This document shows positions 14,915 to 21,899 of a stretch of DNA of 24,333 nucleotides, piece by piece. The stretch is taken from contig CAYNXB010000040.1 of NCBI GenBank assembly GCA_964401045.1, positions 1 to 24,333 on the forward strand. Direction: 5' to 3'. How positions within the stretch are numbered: the stretch's first letter is position 1; each line of letters begins with the position of its first letter. The position numbers and the translations under genes were made by a program. The notes under the pieces were generated by a model. It saw nothing but the letters and a program-made list of their open reading frames with translations. It did not search any database and was not told where the DNA came from. This stretch comes from CAYNXB01 sp964401045 (GTDB lineage Bacteria; Pseudomonadota; Alphaproteobacteria; Sphingomonadales; Sphingomonadaceae).

Positions 14915-17298
14915 AGTTCTCGCTCGAATGGCTGAAGTACTTCCTCGAGACCGAGGCAAGCGCGGCGGAGATCGCCGCCAAGCTCAACGCGATCGGGATC
15001 GAGGTCGAGTCGCTCGAGGACCCGGCGGAGAAGCTCGCCGGATTCACCGTGGCCGAAGTGCTCACCGCCGCGCCGCATCCGAATGCCGACAAGCTGCAGG
15101 TGCTGACCGTTTCGACCGGTGGGGAACCCCTGCAAGTCGTGTGCGGCGCCCCGAACGCCCGCGCCGGCATGAAGGGCGTGCTCGGCCAGCCAGGCGCCAT
15201 CGTTCCTGCGAACGGGATGGAGCTGAAGAAATCGGCCATTCGCGGGGTCGAGAGCAACGGCATGATGTGCTCGACCCGCGAGCTGCAATTGGGCGACGAC
15301 CACGCCGGAATCATCGAACTGCCGGCGGATGCGCCAGTCGGCGAAGCGTTCGCGGATTACCAGGGCACCAGCCCGGTGTTCGACGTAGCGATCACCCCCA
15401 ACCGGCCGGATTGCATGGGCGTCTACGGCATAGCCCGCGATCTGGCGGCGGCCGGGATCGGCACGCTCCAGCCGTTGCGCGAACACACCATTGAAACCGC
15501 CTTCCCTTGCCCGGTGGAAATCCGCACCGACGATCCGGAGGGCTGCCCGGCATTCTACGGCCGTGTCATTCGCGGCGTGCGCAACGGCGCCTCACCCGAA
15601 TGGATGCAGCAGCGGCTGATCGCGGCTGGCCAGCGGCCGATCTCGGCCATCGTCGACATCACCAACTACATGATGCTCGCGTTTGGCCGCCCGGCGCACG
15701 CTTACGACCTGGCGAAGCTCAACGGCGCGGTGGTCGCGCGGCGCGCCGCCGATGGCGAGCAGGTGCTCGCGCTCAACGAGAAGACCTACACCCTCGATGA
15801 CTCGATGACGGTGATCGCCGACCAGAGCGGCGTCCACGACATCGCCGGGATCATGGGTGGCGAGCATTCGGGCGTGTCGGAAGACACCACCGACGTGCTG
15901 CTCGAGATCGCCTACTTCGATCCCGAGCGCATCGGTGCGACCGGACGCAAGCTGGGCCTGACCTCAGACGCGCGCACGCGGTTCGAGCGCGGCGTCGATC
16001 CGGCCTGGCTCGACGAAGGGCTCGACGGCCTGACCGCGCTGATCCAGCGATTCTGCGGCGGCGAGGCGAGCGAAGCGATCCGCGCCGGATCGCCGCCGAG
16101 CGAACCGAACGTCGTCGCCTACGATCCCGCGCTGGCTGAAAAGCTCGGCGGGGTGGCGATCCCCGAGGATGAGCAGCGCCGCATCCTCGCCGCGCTCGAT
16201 TTCGCGGTGTCGCCCGACTGGCAAGTGACCGCCCCGCTGCGCCGCCACGACATCGAAGGTGCTGCCGATATCGTCGAGGAAGTCGTCCGCATCCACGGTC
16301 TTGACCGCGTCGCCAGCGTTGCGCTTCCGCGCGCCGACGGCGTCGCCCGTCCCACCGCGACCGCCGAACAGCTCGCCGAGCGCCGCCTGCGCCGGGCGGC
16401 CGCGGCGCGCGGGCTCAATGAGGCGATCACCTGGTCGTTTCTACCCGAGGGCGAGGCAAACCATTTCGCCGACGGAAATGGCGGCATCTGGCTGCTCGAA
16501 AACCCGATCAGCGAGGACATGAAGGCGATGCGCCCCTCGCTGCTGCCGGGCCTGCTTGCGGCGGCCAGGCGCAACCTCGATCGCGGCGCGAGCGGCCTGC
16601 GCCTGTTCGAGATTGGCCGCCGCTATCTGCGCGGCGACGGTGGCATGAGCGACGAGCGGCTGACGCTGGGCGTGGTGCTCGCCGGCGAGAAGATGCCGAC
16701 CGGATGGGCATCGGGCAAGGCGCGCGGCTTCGATGCGTTCGACGCCAAGGCAGAGGCGCTGGCGCTGCTGGCCGAGGCGGGTGCGCCGGTCGATCGGCTG
16801 CAGGTGATGGGCGAGGCGGGCCCGCAATTCCATCCTGGCCAGTCGGGCACCTTGCGGCTCGGGCCAAAAACGGTGCTCGCACGCTTCGGCCTGCTCCATC
16901 CGATGACGCTGACGGCGTTCGATGTCGATGGGCCGGTCGCGGCGGTCGAATTGTTCCTCGACGCGCTGCCCGCGCGCAAGGCCGCCGGGTTCGCCCGCGC
17001 GCGCTACAGCCCGCCGGCGCTCCAGGCGGTGACGCGCGACTTCGCCTTCCTCGTGCCCAGGGCGCTTCCCGCGGGCGACTTGCTCCGGGCGGTCCGCGGG
17101 GCCGACAAGGACAACATCATGGATGCGCGCATCTTCGACCTGTTCGAAGGGCAGGGCGTGCCGGAGGGGAACAAGTCGCTGGCGATCGAAGTCACGCTGC
17201 AGCCGGGCGAGAAGAGCTACGCCGACGCCGATCTGAAGGCGATTTCAGACAGGATCGTCGCGGCGGCCGCAAGGCTTGGCGCCGAGTTGCGGGCCTGA
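14911..17298 (+). CDS. pheT: Phenylalanine-tRNA ligase beta subunit
   Basis: A 795-residue subunit of normal length. In order it has a short N-terminal part (MKFSLEWLKYFLE), an OB-fold tRNA-binding domain (about 40-150; HPNADKLQV), the B3/B4 editing domain (about 210-390, with ARTRFERGVDP), B5 (about 400-470), the catalytic-like core (LFEIGRRYL), and a C-terminal anticodon-binding FDX-ACB domain (about 700-795; YSPPALQAVTRDFAF). It supports tRNA binding and hydrolyses Tyr-tRNA-Phe. The start overlaps the pheS stop by 4 bp, giving equal translation of both subunits. Confidence 0.97.
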   Translation: MKFSLEWLKYFLETEASAAEIAAKLNAIGIEVESLEDPAEKLAGFTVAEVLTAAPHPNADKLQVLTVSTGGEPLQVVCGAPNARAGMKGVLGQPGAIVPANGMELKKSAIRGVESNGMMCSTRELQLGDDHAGIIELPADAPVGEAFADYQGTSPVFDVAITPNRPDCMGVYGIARDLAAAGIGTLQPLREHTIETAFPCPVEIRTDDPEGCPAFYGRVIRGVRNGASPEWMQQRLIAAGQRPISAIVDITNYMMLAFGRPAHAYDLAKLNGAVVARRAADGEQVLALNEKTYTLDDSMTVIADQSGVHDIAGIMGGEHSGVSEDTTDVLLEIAYFDPERIGATGRKLGLTSDARTRFERGVDPAWLDEGLDGLTALIQRFCGGEASEAIRAGSPPSEPNVVAYDPALAEKLGGVAIPEDEQRRILAALDFAVSPDWQVTAPLRRHDIEGAADIVEEVVRIHGLDRVASVALPRADGVARPTATAEQLAERRLRRAAAARGLNEAITWSFLPEGEANHFADGNGGIWLLENPISEDMKAMRPSLLPGLLAAARRNLDRGASGLRLFEIGRRYLRGDGGMSDERLTLGVVLAGEKMPTGWASGKARGFDAFDAKAEALALLAEAGAPVDRLQVMGEAGPQFHPGQSGTLRLGPKTVLARFGLLHPMTLTAFDVDGPVAAVELFLDALPARKAAGFARARYSPPALQAVTRDFAFLVPRALPAGDLLRAVRGADKDNIMDARIFDLFEGQGVPEGNKSLAIEVTLQPGEKSYADADLKAISDRIVAAAARLGAELRA

Positions 17299-17309
17299 AC
17301 GAGCGCACC

Positions 17310-18833
17310 ATGACGTCCAGTCGCCGCACTTTCGCGATCATCTCGCACCCCGACGCCGGCAAGACCACGCTGACCGAGAAGCTGTTGCTGCAGGGCGGCG
17401 CGATCCATCTCGCGGGCGAGGTCAAGGCGCGCGGGCAAGCGCGGCGCGCGCGTTCGGACTGGATGAAGATCGAACAACAGCGGGGCATTTCGGTGACCAG
17501 CTCGGTGATGACGTTCGAGCGCGACGGCGTAACCTTCAACCTGCTCGACACGCCGGGCCACGAGGACTTCTCGGAGGACACCTACCGCACGCTCACCGCG
17601 GTCGATTCCGCGGTGATGGTGATCGACGCCGCCAAGGGCATCGAGCCGCAGACGCGCAAGCTGTTCGAGGTCTGTCGCCTGCGCTCGGTGCCGATCATCA
17701 CGTTCGTCAACAAGGTTGACCGCGAGGGCCGGAGCGCGTTCGACCTGCTCGACGAGGTCGCCGATACGCTCGCGCTCGACGTCAGCCCGCAATCCTGGCC
17801 GATCGGCATGGGCGGCACTTTCGAAGGCATTCTCGACTTCGCCAGCGGCAGCGTCGCCCGGCCTGAGGGCCCGAGCAAGGAATTCCTCGGCAAGCGCGAC
17901 GCAAGCCCGGAGATTCCACCCGAAATCGCCGAGGAAGCGGAACTCGCGCACGGCGGCTATCCTGAATTCGACCTCGAAGCCTATCGCAACGGCGACCTCA
18001 CGCCGGTCTATTTCGGATCGGCGCTCAAGAACTTCGGTGTTGCCGAGCTGATCGAGGCGATCGCGACCTTCGCCCCGCCGCCGCGCCCGCAGCCGAGCGA
18101 GGAAGGCCCGATCACCCCGGAACGGCCCGAAGTCACCGGTTTCGTGTTCAAGGTGCAGGCGAACATGGATCCGCAGCACCGCGACCGCATTGCCTTCATG
18201 CGCATGGTCTCCGGCACGTTCAAACGTGGCATGAAGCTCACCCCGTCCGGCCTCGGCAAGCCGATCGCGGTGCATTCGCCGATCCTGTTCTTCGCGCAGG
18301 ACCGCGAGATCGCCGACACCGCCGAGGCGGGCGACATCATTGGCATCCCCAACCACGGCACGCTGCGCGTCGGCGACACCCTGAGCGAGAAGAACGAGGT
18401 GCGCTTCACCGGCCTGCCCAACTTCGCACCCGAGATCCTGCGTCGGGTCCGGCTCAAGGATCCCACCAAGACCAAGCAATTGAGGAAGGCGCTCGACGAC
18501 CTCTCGGAGGAGGGCGTGATCCAGGTGTTTTACCCGGAGATCGGCGCGCAGTGGATCGTCGGGGTGGTTGGCCAGCTCCAGCTCGAGGTGCTGATTTCGC
18601 GGCTCGAGGCTGAATACAAGGTCGAGGCCGAGCTGGAGCCCGCTCCTTTCGATACCGCGCGCTGGCTCAAGGGGCCGGACGCCGCGCTCGCCCAGTTCGA
18701 GCAGTTCAACCGCGCCAACCTCGCGCGCGACCGCGACGGCACGCTGGTATTCCTCGCGAGGTCCGCATGGGACGTGAACTACCAGGTTGAGCGCAATCCC
18801 GAGCTGGCGTTCTCGGCAACCAAGGAGCGTTGA
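17310..18833 (+). CDS. prfC: Peptide chain release factor 3
   Basis: A 507-residue translational GTPase that removes RF1/RF2 from the ribosome after peptide release. GTPase motifs are HPDAGKTT (13-20), the switch II motif DTPGHEDF (80-87) and NKVD (134-137). An EF-G-like domain II and a C-terminal domain III follow. It is a little shorter than E. coli RF3. It starts 11 bp after pheT with no clear RBS, suggesting coupling to pheST; grouping with translation genes fits its role. The chosen ATG gives the usual MTSSRRTFAIISHPDAGKTT-like beginning. Confidence 0.96.
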   Translation: MTSSRRTFAIISHPDAGKTTLTEKLLLQGGAIHLAGEVKARGQARRARSDWMKIEQQRGISVTSSVMTFERDGVTFNLLDTPGHEDFSEDTYRTLTAVDSAVMVIDAAKGIEPQTRKLFEVCRLRSVPIITFVNKVDREGRSAFDLLDEVADTLALDVSPQSWPIGMGGTFEGILDFASGSVARPEGPSKEFLGKRDASPEIPPEIAEEAELAHGGYPEFDLEAYRNGDLTPVYFGSALKNFGVAELIEAIATFAPPPRPQPSEEGPITPERPEVTGFVFKVQANMDPQHRDRIAFMRMVSGTFKRGMKLTPSGLGKPIAVHSPILFFAQDREIADTAEAGDIIGIPNHGTLRVGDTLSEKNEVRFTGLPNFAPEILRRVRLKDPTKTKQLRKALDDLSEEGVIQVFYPEIGAQWIVGVVGQLQLEVLISRLEAEYKVEAELEPAPFDTARWLKGPDAALAQFEQFNRANLARDRDGTLVFLARSAWDVNYQVERNPELAFSATKER

Positions 18834-18840
18834 GCCGGGG

Positions 18841-19533
18841 ATGCGGCTCACGTTCGCCAGCTACAACATTCACAAAGGCGTCGGCACTGACGGCGTGCGC
18901 GATCCGGAACGGATCGCCGCGGTGCTGCGCGAACTCGACGCTGACGTGATCGCGCTGCAAGAGGCCGACCGCCGCTTCGGCGAACGTCCAAGCGTGATCC
19001 CCAAGGCCCTGCTCGAGGAGATGCCGTGGCGCGCTGTGCATTTTGGCGGCAGCGGGCCCAGCCTTGGCTGGCACGGCAACGCGTTGCTGGTGCGCAAGGG
19101 CATCGAGCTGCGGGCAGCTGAGCCGCTGCGCCTGCCGACGATCGAGCCGCGTGGCGCGGTGTGCGGGGAGCTTATCATCGAAGAACATTCGGTGCGCGTG
19201 CTCGGCATGCACCTCGATCTCTCGGGCCTGCGCCGGCGCGACCAGATCAAGGCGGTGCTGCGCCATCACGGCGCGGGTGCCGAGTGCCCGGCGGTGCTGA
19301 TGGGCGACTTCAACCAGTGGGGCTCAAACAGCGGCGCGATGCGCGAGTTCGGCCCTGCGTGGCAAGTTCTCGAAACCGGCCGCAGCTTCCCCAGCCGCCA
19401 GCCGGTCGCTCGCCTGGATCGGATCGTCGCCTCACATCATTGGCGGATCGAGGATGCGGGTGTTCACCGCAGCGCGCTCTCCACCCGTGCGTCAGACCAC
19501 CTGCCGGTGTGGGCGCGACTGAATCTTGCCTAA
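18841..19533 (+). CDS. Endonuclease/exonuclease/phosphatase family protein
   Basis: A 230-residue protein with all core motifs of the metal-dependent EEP superfamily: N9 in SYNIHKG, E41 in ALQEAD, D156/N158 in MGDFN, and D219/H220 in ASDHLPV. No signal peptide or membrane segment is seen. The superfamily includes nucleases, sphingomyelinase-like and inositol-phosphate phosphatases; this small cytoplasmic type is usually left without a substrate. It begins 7 bp after prfC, with CCGGGG just upstream, so it is probably at the end of the pheST-prfC unit. The stop lies inside a 15-bp palindrome. Confidence 0.88.
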   Translation: MRLTFASYNIHKGVGTDGVRDPERIAAVLRELDADVIALQEADRRFGERPSVIPKALLEEMPWRAVHFGGSGPSLGWHGNALLVRKGIELRAAEPLRLPTIEPRGAVCGELIIEEHSVRVLGMHLDLSGLRRRDQIKAVLRHHGAGAECPAVLMGDFNQWGSNSGAMREFGPAWQVLETGRSFPSRQPVARLDRIVASHHWRIEDAGVHRSALSTRASDHLPVWARLNLA

Positions 19534-19542
19534 AATTTAGGC
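19528..19542. promoter_or_regulatory. 15-bp perfect palindrome upstream of the glnK promoter
   Basis: GCCTAAAATTTAGGC is symmetric about a central A and covers the stop codon of the EEP gene. Its centre is about 119 bp before the predicted glnK transcription start, a distance usual for enhancer sites of sigma-54 promoters. It does not match the NtrC consensus (GCAC-N-GTGC type), so the binding protein, if any, is unknown. Confidence 0.4.
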
Positions 19543-19627
19543 GCGTCCGCTCTGAAATTGTGCAGGTGCGAACATCTCGTGCCCGCCGCCGTCCTTGCAG
19601 GCCCCTAAACCCGCTACTCCACACCGT

Positions 19628-19643
19628 TGGCACGATCCTTGCT
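19628..19643 (+). promoter_or_regulatory. Sigma-54 (RpoN) promoter of glnK-amtB
   Basis: TGGCACGATCCTTGCT matches the -24/-12 consensus TGGCACG-N4-TTGCW exactly: GG at 19629-19630 and GC at 19641-19642, with the correct spacing. The start of transcription is predicted near 19654, giving a leader of about 41 nt before glnK. Such promoters require an enhancer-binding protein, normally NtrC for glnK-amtB. Confidence 0.92.
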
Positions 19644-19694
19644 GAACCAGCCATTGGCCGGGATCAGGGCCTGGCTAGGCAAGAGGGATCGGGC

Positions 19695-20033
19695 ATGAAA
19701 TTCATCATCGCCATCATCAAGCCGTTCAAGCTCGACGAAGTGCGCGAGGCACTTAGCGCCGTCGGCGTCGCGGGCATGACGGTATCCGAGGTCAAGGGCT
19801 TCGGGCGGCAAAAAGGGCAGACCGAGATTTACCGCGGGGCCGAATATTCGACCAACATGCTGCCCAAGGTAAAGCTGGAAATCGCGGCGAGCGACGCGAT
19901 GGCGCCGCAGATCGTCGAAACCATCCAGCAGATCGCCAGCACCGACAGCATAGGCGACGGCAAAATCTTCGTCCTCGACCTCGCGTCGGCGACGCGCATC
20001 CGCACCGGCGAAGCCGGCGACACCGCCCTGTGA
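19695..20033 (+). CDS. glnK: Nitrogen regulatory protein P-II (GlnK type)
   Basis: A 112-residue PII protein of standard length. The T-loop FGRQKGQTEIYRGAEY contains Y51, the site uridylylated by GlnD, and the C-loop region RIRTGEAGD is intact. PII trimers sense 2-oxoglutarate, ATP/ADP and, through uridylylation, glutamine; GlnK blocks AmtB when nitrogen is plentiful. It lies immediately downstream of a consensus sigma-54 promoter and 35 bp upstream of amtB, which identifies it as the GlnK paralogue. The RBS is GAGGGATCGGG-like and modest. Confidence 0.95.
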   Translation: MKFIIAIIKPFKLDEVREALSAVGVAGMTVSEVKGFGRQKGQTEIYRGAEYSTNMLPKVKLEIAASDAMAPQIVETIQQIASTDSIGDGKIFVLDLASATRIRTGEAGDTAL

Positions 20034-20068
20034 CCGGCGGGGAGCTCATGGACATGAGGGGAAAAGAT

Positions 20069-21391
20069 ATGATCCGCAAAACGCTTTGCGGCGCCGGTGC
20101 GATATTCGCGTCGATGTTCGCCGCCACCGCGGCTTTCGCACAGGAAGCCGCCGCCACCGCGCCCGCCGTTCCCAATCCCGGCAACAACGCCTGGATGATG
20201 ATGTCGACGGTGCTGGTCATGATGATGATCCTGCCGGGCCTGGCGCTGTTCTACGGTGGCCTGACTCGCTCGAAGAACATGCTTTCCACAATGACCCAGA
20301 TTGGGGCCGCGGCCGCGCTGGCGATGCTCGTATGGGTGATGTGGGGCTACGGCATGGCGTTCGGGCCAGAGGGCAACCAGTTCATCAGCTGGGGCAAGTT
20401 CTTCCTCGCCGGCGTCACCTCGGACAGCACCGCTGCCACGTTCTCCGACGAAGTGATCAGCGAATACGTGTTCATCTGCTTCCAGATGACGTTCGCCGCG
20501 ATCACCGCCGCGCTGGTGCTCGGCGCGACGGTCGAGCGCATGAAATTCTCCGCGGTGATGGTGTTCACGGTCGTATGGCTGACCATCGTCTACTTCCCGA
20601 TCGCGCACATGGTGTGGGCGGGTGGCGGCCTGTTCTTCGAGATGGGCGCGCTCGATTTCGCGGGCGGCACGGTGGTCCACATCAACGCCGGCGTCTCGGC
20701 GCTGGTCGCCGCGATGATCCTCGGCAAGCGCAATGGCTACCCGAGTGAGCCAATGCCTCCGCACAGCCTGACGCTGACAATGGTTGGCACCGGGCTGCTG
20801 TGGGTGGGTTGGTTCGGCTTCAACGCCGGCTCGGAGCTCGAAGCCGACGGCACCGCTGGCCTCGCCATGATCAACACCTTCGTCGCCACCGCGTCGGCCG
20901 GGCTGTTCTGGATGCTGACCGAGCGTGTGCTGGGCCACAAGGGTTCGGCGCTGGGCCTGTGCTCGGGCATCGTCGCCGGCCTCGTCGCGGTGACCCCTGC
21001 GGCGGGCAACGTCGGGGTGTTCGGTGCGATCGTGCTGGGCGCGGTTGCCTCGATCATCTGCTACTTCGCGGTCGCCAAGCTCAAGCCTGCGCTCGGCTAC
21101 GACGATGCGCTGGATGCGTTCGGCATCCACGGCATCGGTGGCATGATCGGCGCGATCGGCACCGGCATTCTGCACGATCCCTCGCTCGGCGGTCCGGGTG
21201 ACGGATCGGTCACGATGGGCGCGCAGACGCTGGTCCAGATCGAAGCGGTACTCACCACCGTGGTGTGGGCGGCGATCGGCACCGCCGTTGCGATCTTCAT
21301 CGCCAGGCTCGTCACCGGGCTGCGTGTGAAGCCGGAAGTCGAGCAGGAAGGCCTCGACATCGGCGAGCACGGGGAGCGTGCCTACAACTGA
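20069..21391 (+). CDS. amtB: Ammonium transporter AmtB
   Basis: A 440-residue Amt/Rh channel. A signal peptide (MIRKTLCGAGAIFASM, cleavage near AAFA-Q at about residue 24) is followed by eleven membrane segments. The twin pore histidines are H204 (TVVHINAG) and H354 (FGIHGIGG). The phenylalanine gate corresponds to F142 (QMTFA) and F251 (WFGFNAGS). It imports ammonium and is blocked by unmodified GlnK. I chose the ATG at 20069 because AGGGGA (20057-20062) is 6 nt upstream and it gives a clean signal peptide; ATGs at 20048 and 20054 are alternatives. It is co-transcribed with glnK from the sigma-54 promoter. The 3' UTR is unusual (see 21402-21510). Confidence 0.96.
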   Translation: MIRKTLCGAGAIFASMFAATAAFAQEAAATAPAVPNPGNNAWMMMSTVLVMMMILPGLALFYGGLTRSKNMLSTMTQIGAAAALAMLVWVMWGYGMAFGPEGNQFISWGKFFLAGVTSDSTAATFSDEVISEYVFICFQMTFAAITAALVLGATVERMKFSAVMVFTVVWLTIVYFPIAHMVWAGGGLFFEMGALDFAGGTVVHINAGVSALVAAMILGKRNGYPSEPMPPHSLTLTMVGTGLLWVGWFGFNAGSELEADGTAGLAMINTFVATASAGLFWMLTERVLGHKGSALGLCSGIVAGLVAVTPAAGNVGVFGAIVLGAVASIICYFAVAKLKPALGYDDALDAFGIHGIGGMIGAIGTGILHDPSLGGPGDGSVTMGAQTLVQIEAVLTTVVWAAIGTAVAIFIARLVTGLRVKPEVEQEGLDIGEHGERAYN

Positions 21392-21401
21392 TCTCAAGCT
21401 T

Positions 21402-21510
21402 GGCGGGACCGGGTCTCCTCTCCTCTCCTCACCTGGTTCCGCCTCCCCCCGTTCCTCCTGCGAACGTGCAACTTCAAAGGGCCGGGGCTAGCCGCTCCGG
21501 CCCCTTTTTT
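21402..21510 (+). ncRNA. Candidate 3'UTR-derived small RNA with anti-Shine-Dalgarno loops (amtB 3' end)
   Basis: This is a structural prediction made by hand. Hairpin 1: GGCGGGACCGGGT (21402-21414) pairs with ACCTGGTTCCGCC (21431-21443), 13 pairs with two G-U. Its loop CTCCTCTCCTCTCCTC (21415-21430) is all C/U and holds three CTCCT motifs. Hairpin 2: CGTTC (21450-21454) pairs with GAACG (21462-21466), with loop CTCCTGC. Hairpin 3 is the intrinsic terminator. C/U-rich anti-SD loops followed by a terminator characterise alphaproteobacterial CcsR/cuckoo small RNAs. It begins 11 bp after the amtB stop, so it would be released by processing of the amtB mRNA or made from a promoter inside amtB. Loop 2 is complementary to GCAGGAG, part of the RBS of several genes. 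No expression or conservation evidence is available here. Confidence 0.4.
21478..21510 (+). terminator. Intrinsic terminator of glnK-amtB
   Basis: GGGCCGG (21479-21485) and CCGGCCC (21497-21503) form a 7-bp GC stem with an 11-nt loop, followed by six T residues (21505-21510). It separates amtB from the second PII gene. Confidence 0.9.
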
Positions 21511-21560
21511 GTGGCCGTTCCGCGCCGCGCTTGGTAACTCCACGGCGACAGGAGGCGCCC

Positions 21561-21899
21561 GTGAAGTTCATCCTCGCCGTGATCAAGCCGCACCAGCTGG
21601 ACGAAGTGCGGGAGGCGCTGTCCGCGGTCGGCGTCGCCGGGCTGACGGTGTCGGAAGCCAAGGGGTTCGGCCGCCAGAAGGGCCAGACCGAGATCTACCG
21701 TGGCGCCGAATACACGATCAACATGGTGCCCAAACTGCGGGTCGAGGTGGCGGTGAGCGACGAGCTGGCCGAGCGCGCGATCGAAGCGATCCGCGAAGCC
21801 GCCAACACCGGCACCATCGGCGACGGCAAGATCTTCGTGTTCGAGCTGGGCGCGGCGATGCGCATCCGCACCGGCGAGACGGGCGATAACGCCCTCTAG
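21561..21899 (+). CDS. Second nitrogen regulatory protein P-II
   Basis: A 112-residue PII protein that aligns without gaps to the GlnK product; by hand count 34 of 112 positions differ (about 70% identity). The T-loop FGRQKGQTEIYRGAEY, including Y51, is identical, so uridylylation should be conserved. The start is GTG at 21561, with AGGAGG (21550-21555) 5 nt upstream; the start ATG/GTG difference is the only oddity. It lies after the amtB terminator, with no sigma-54 motif seen in the 50-bp gap, so it is expressed by readthrough or from an unrecognised promoter. Divergence from GlnK is concentrated at residues 52-106, outside the T-loop. Whether it is a second GlnK or the GlnB-like paralogue cannot be settled. 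It ends in a CTAG shared with cysQ. Confidence 0.93.
   Translation: MKFILAVIKPHQLDEVREALSAVGVAGLTVSEAKGFGRQKGQTEIYRGAEYTINMVPKLRVEVAVSDELAERAIEAIREAANTGTIGDGKIFVFELGAAMRIRTGETGDNAL

Noticed and set aside
13328..14959. A 543-codon minus-strand frame across rplT and pheS
   Set aside because: Runs through a conserved ribosomal gene, an intrinsic terminator and pheS; no motif and no RBS that convinces.
16704..17309. An upstream extension of the prfC frame inside pheT
   Set aside because: Overlaps about 600 bp of conserved PheT C-terminal coding; RF3 proteins begin near the chosen ATG at 17310.
17217..18851. A 544-codon minus-strand frame across prfC
   Set aside because: Shadow of the RF3 gene, rich in Arg, Glu, Leu and His, with no family features.
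19829..21397. A 522-codon minus-strand frame across glnK and amtB
   Set aside because: His/Arg/Asp-rich antisense translation of a membrane protein gene; no domain.
21415..21430. Short TCTCC tandem repeat as a simple-sequence contingency locus
   Set aside because: Only about three units and outside any coding frame; its position as an enclosed hairpin loop is a better explanation.
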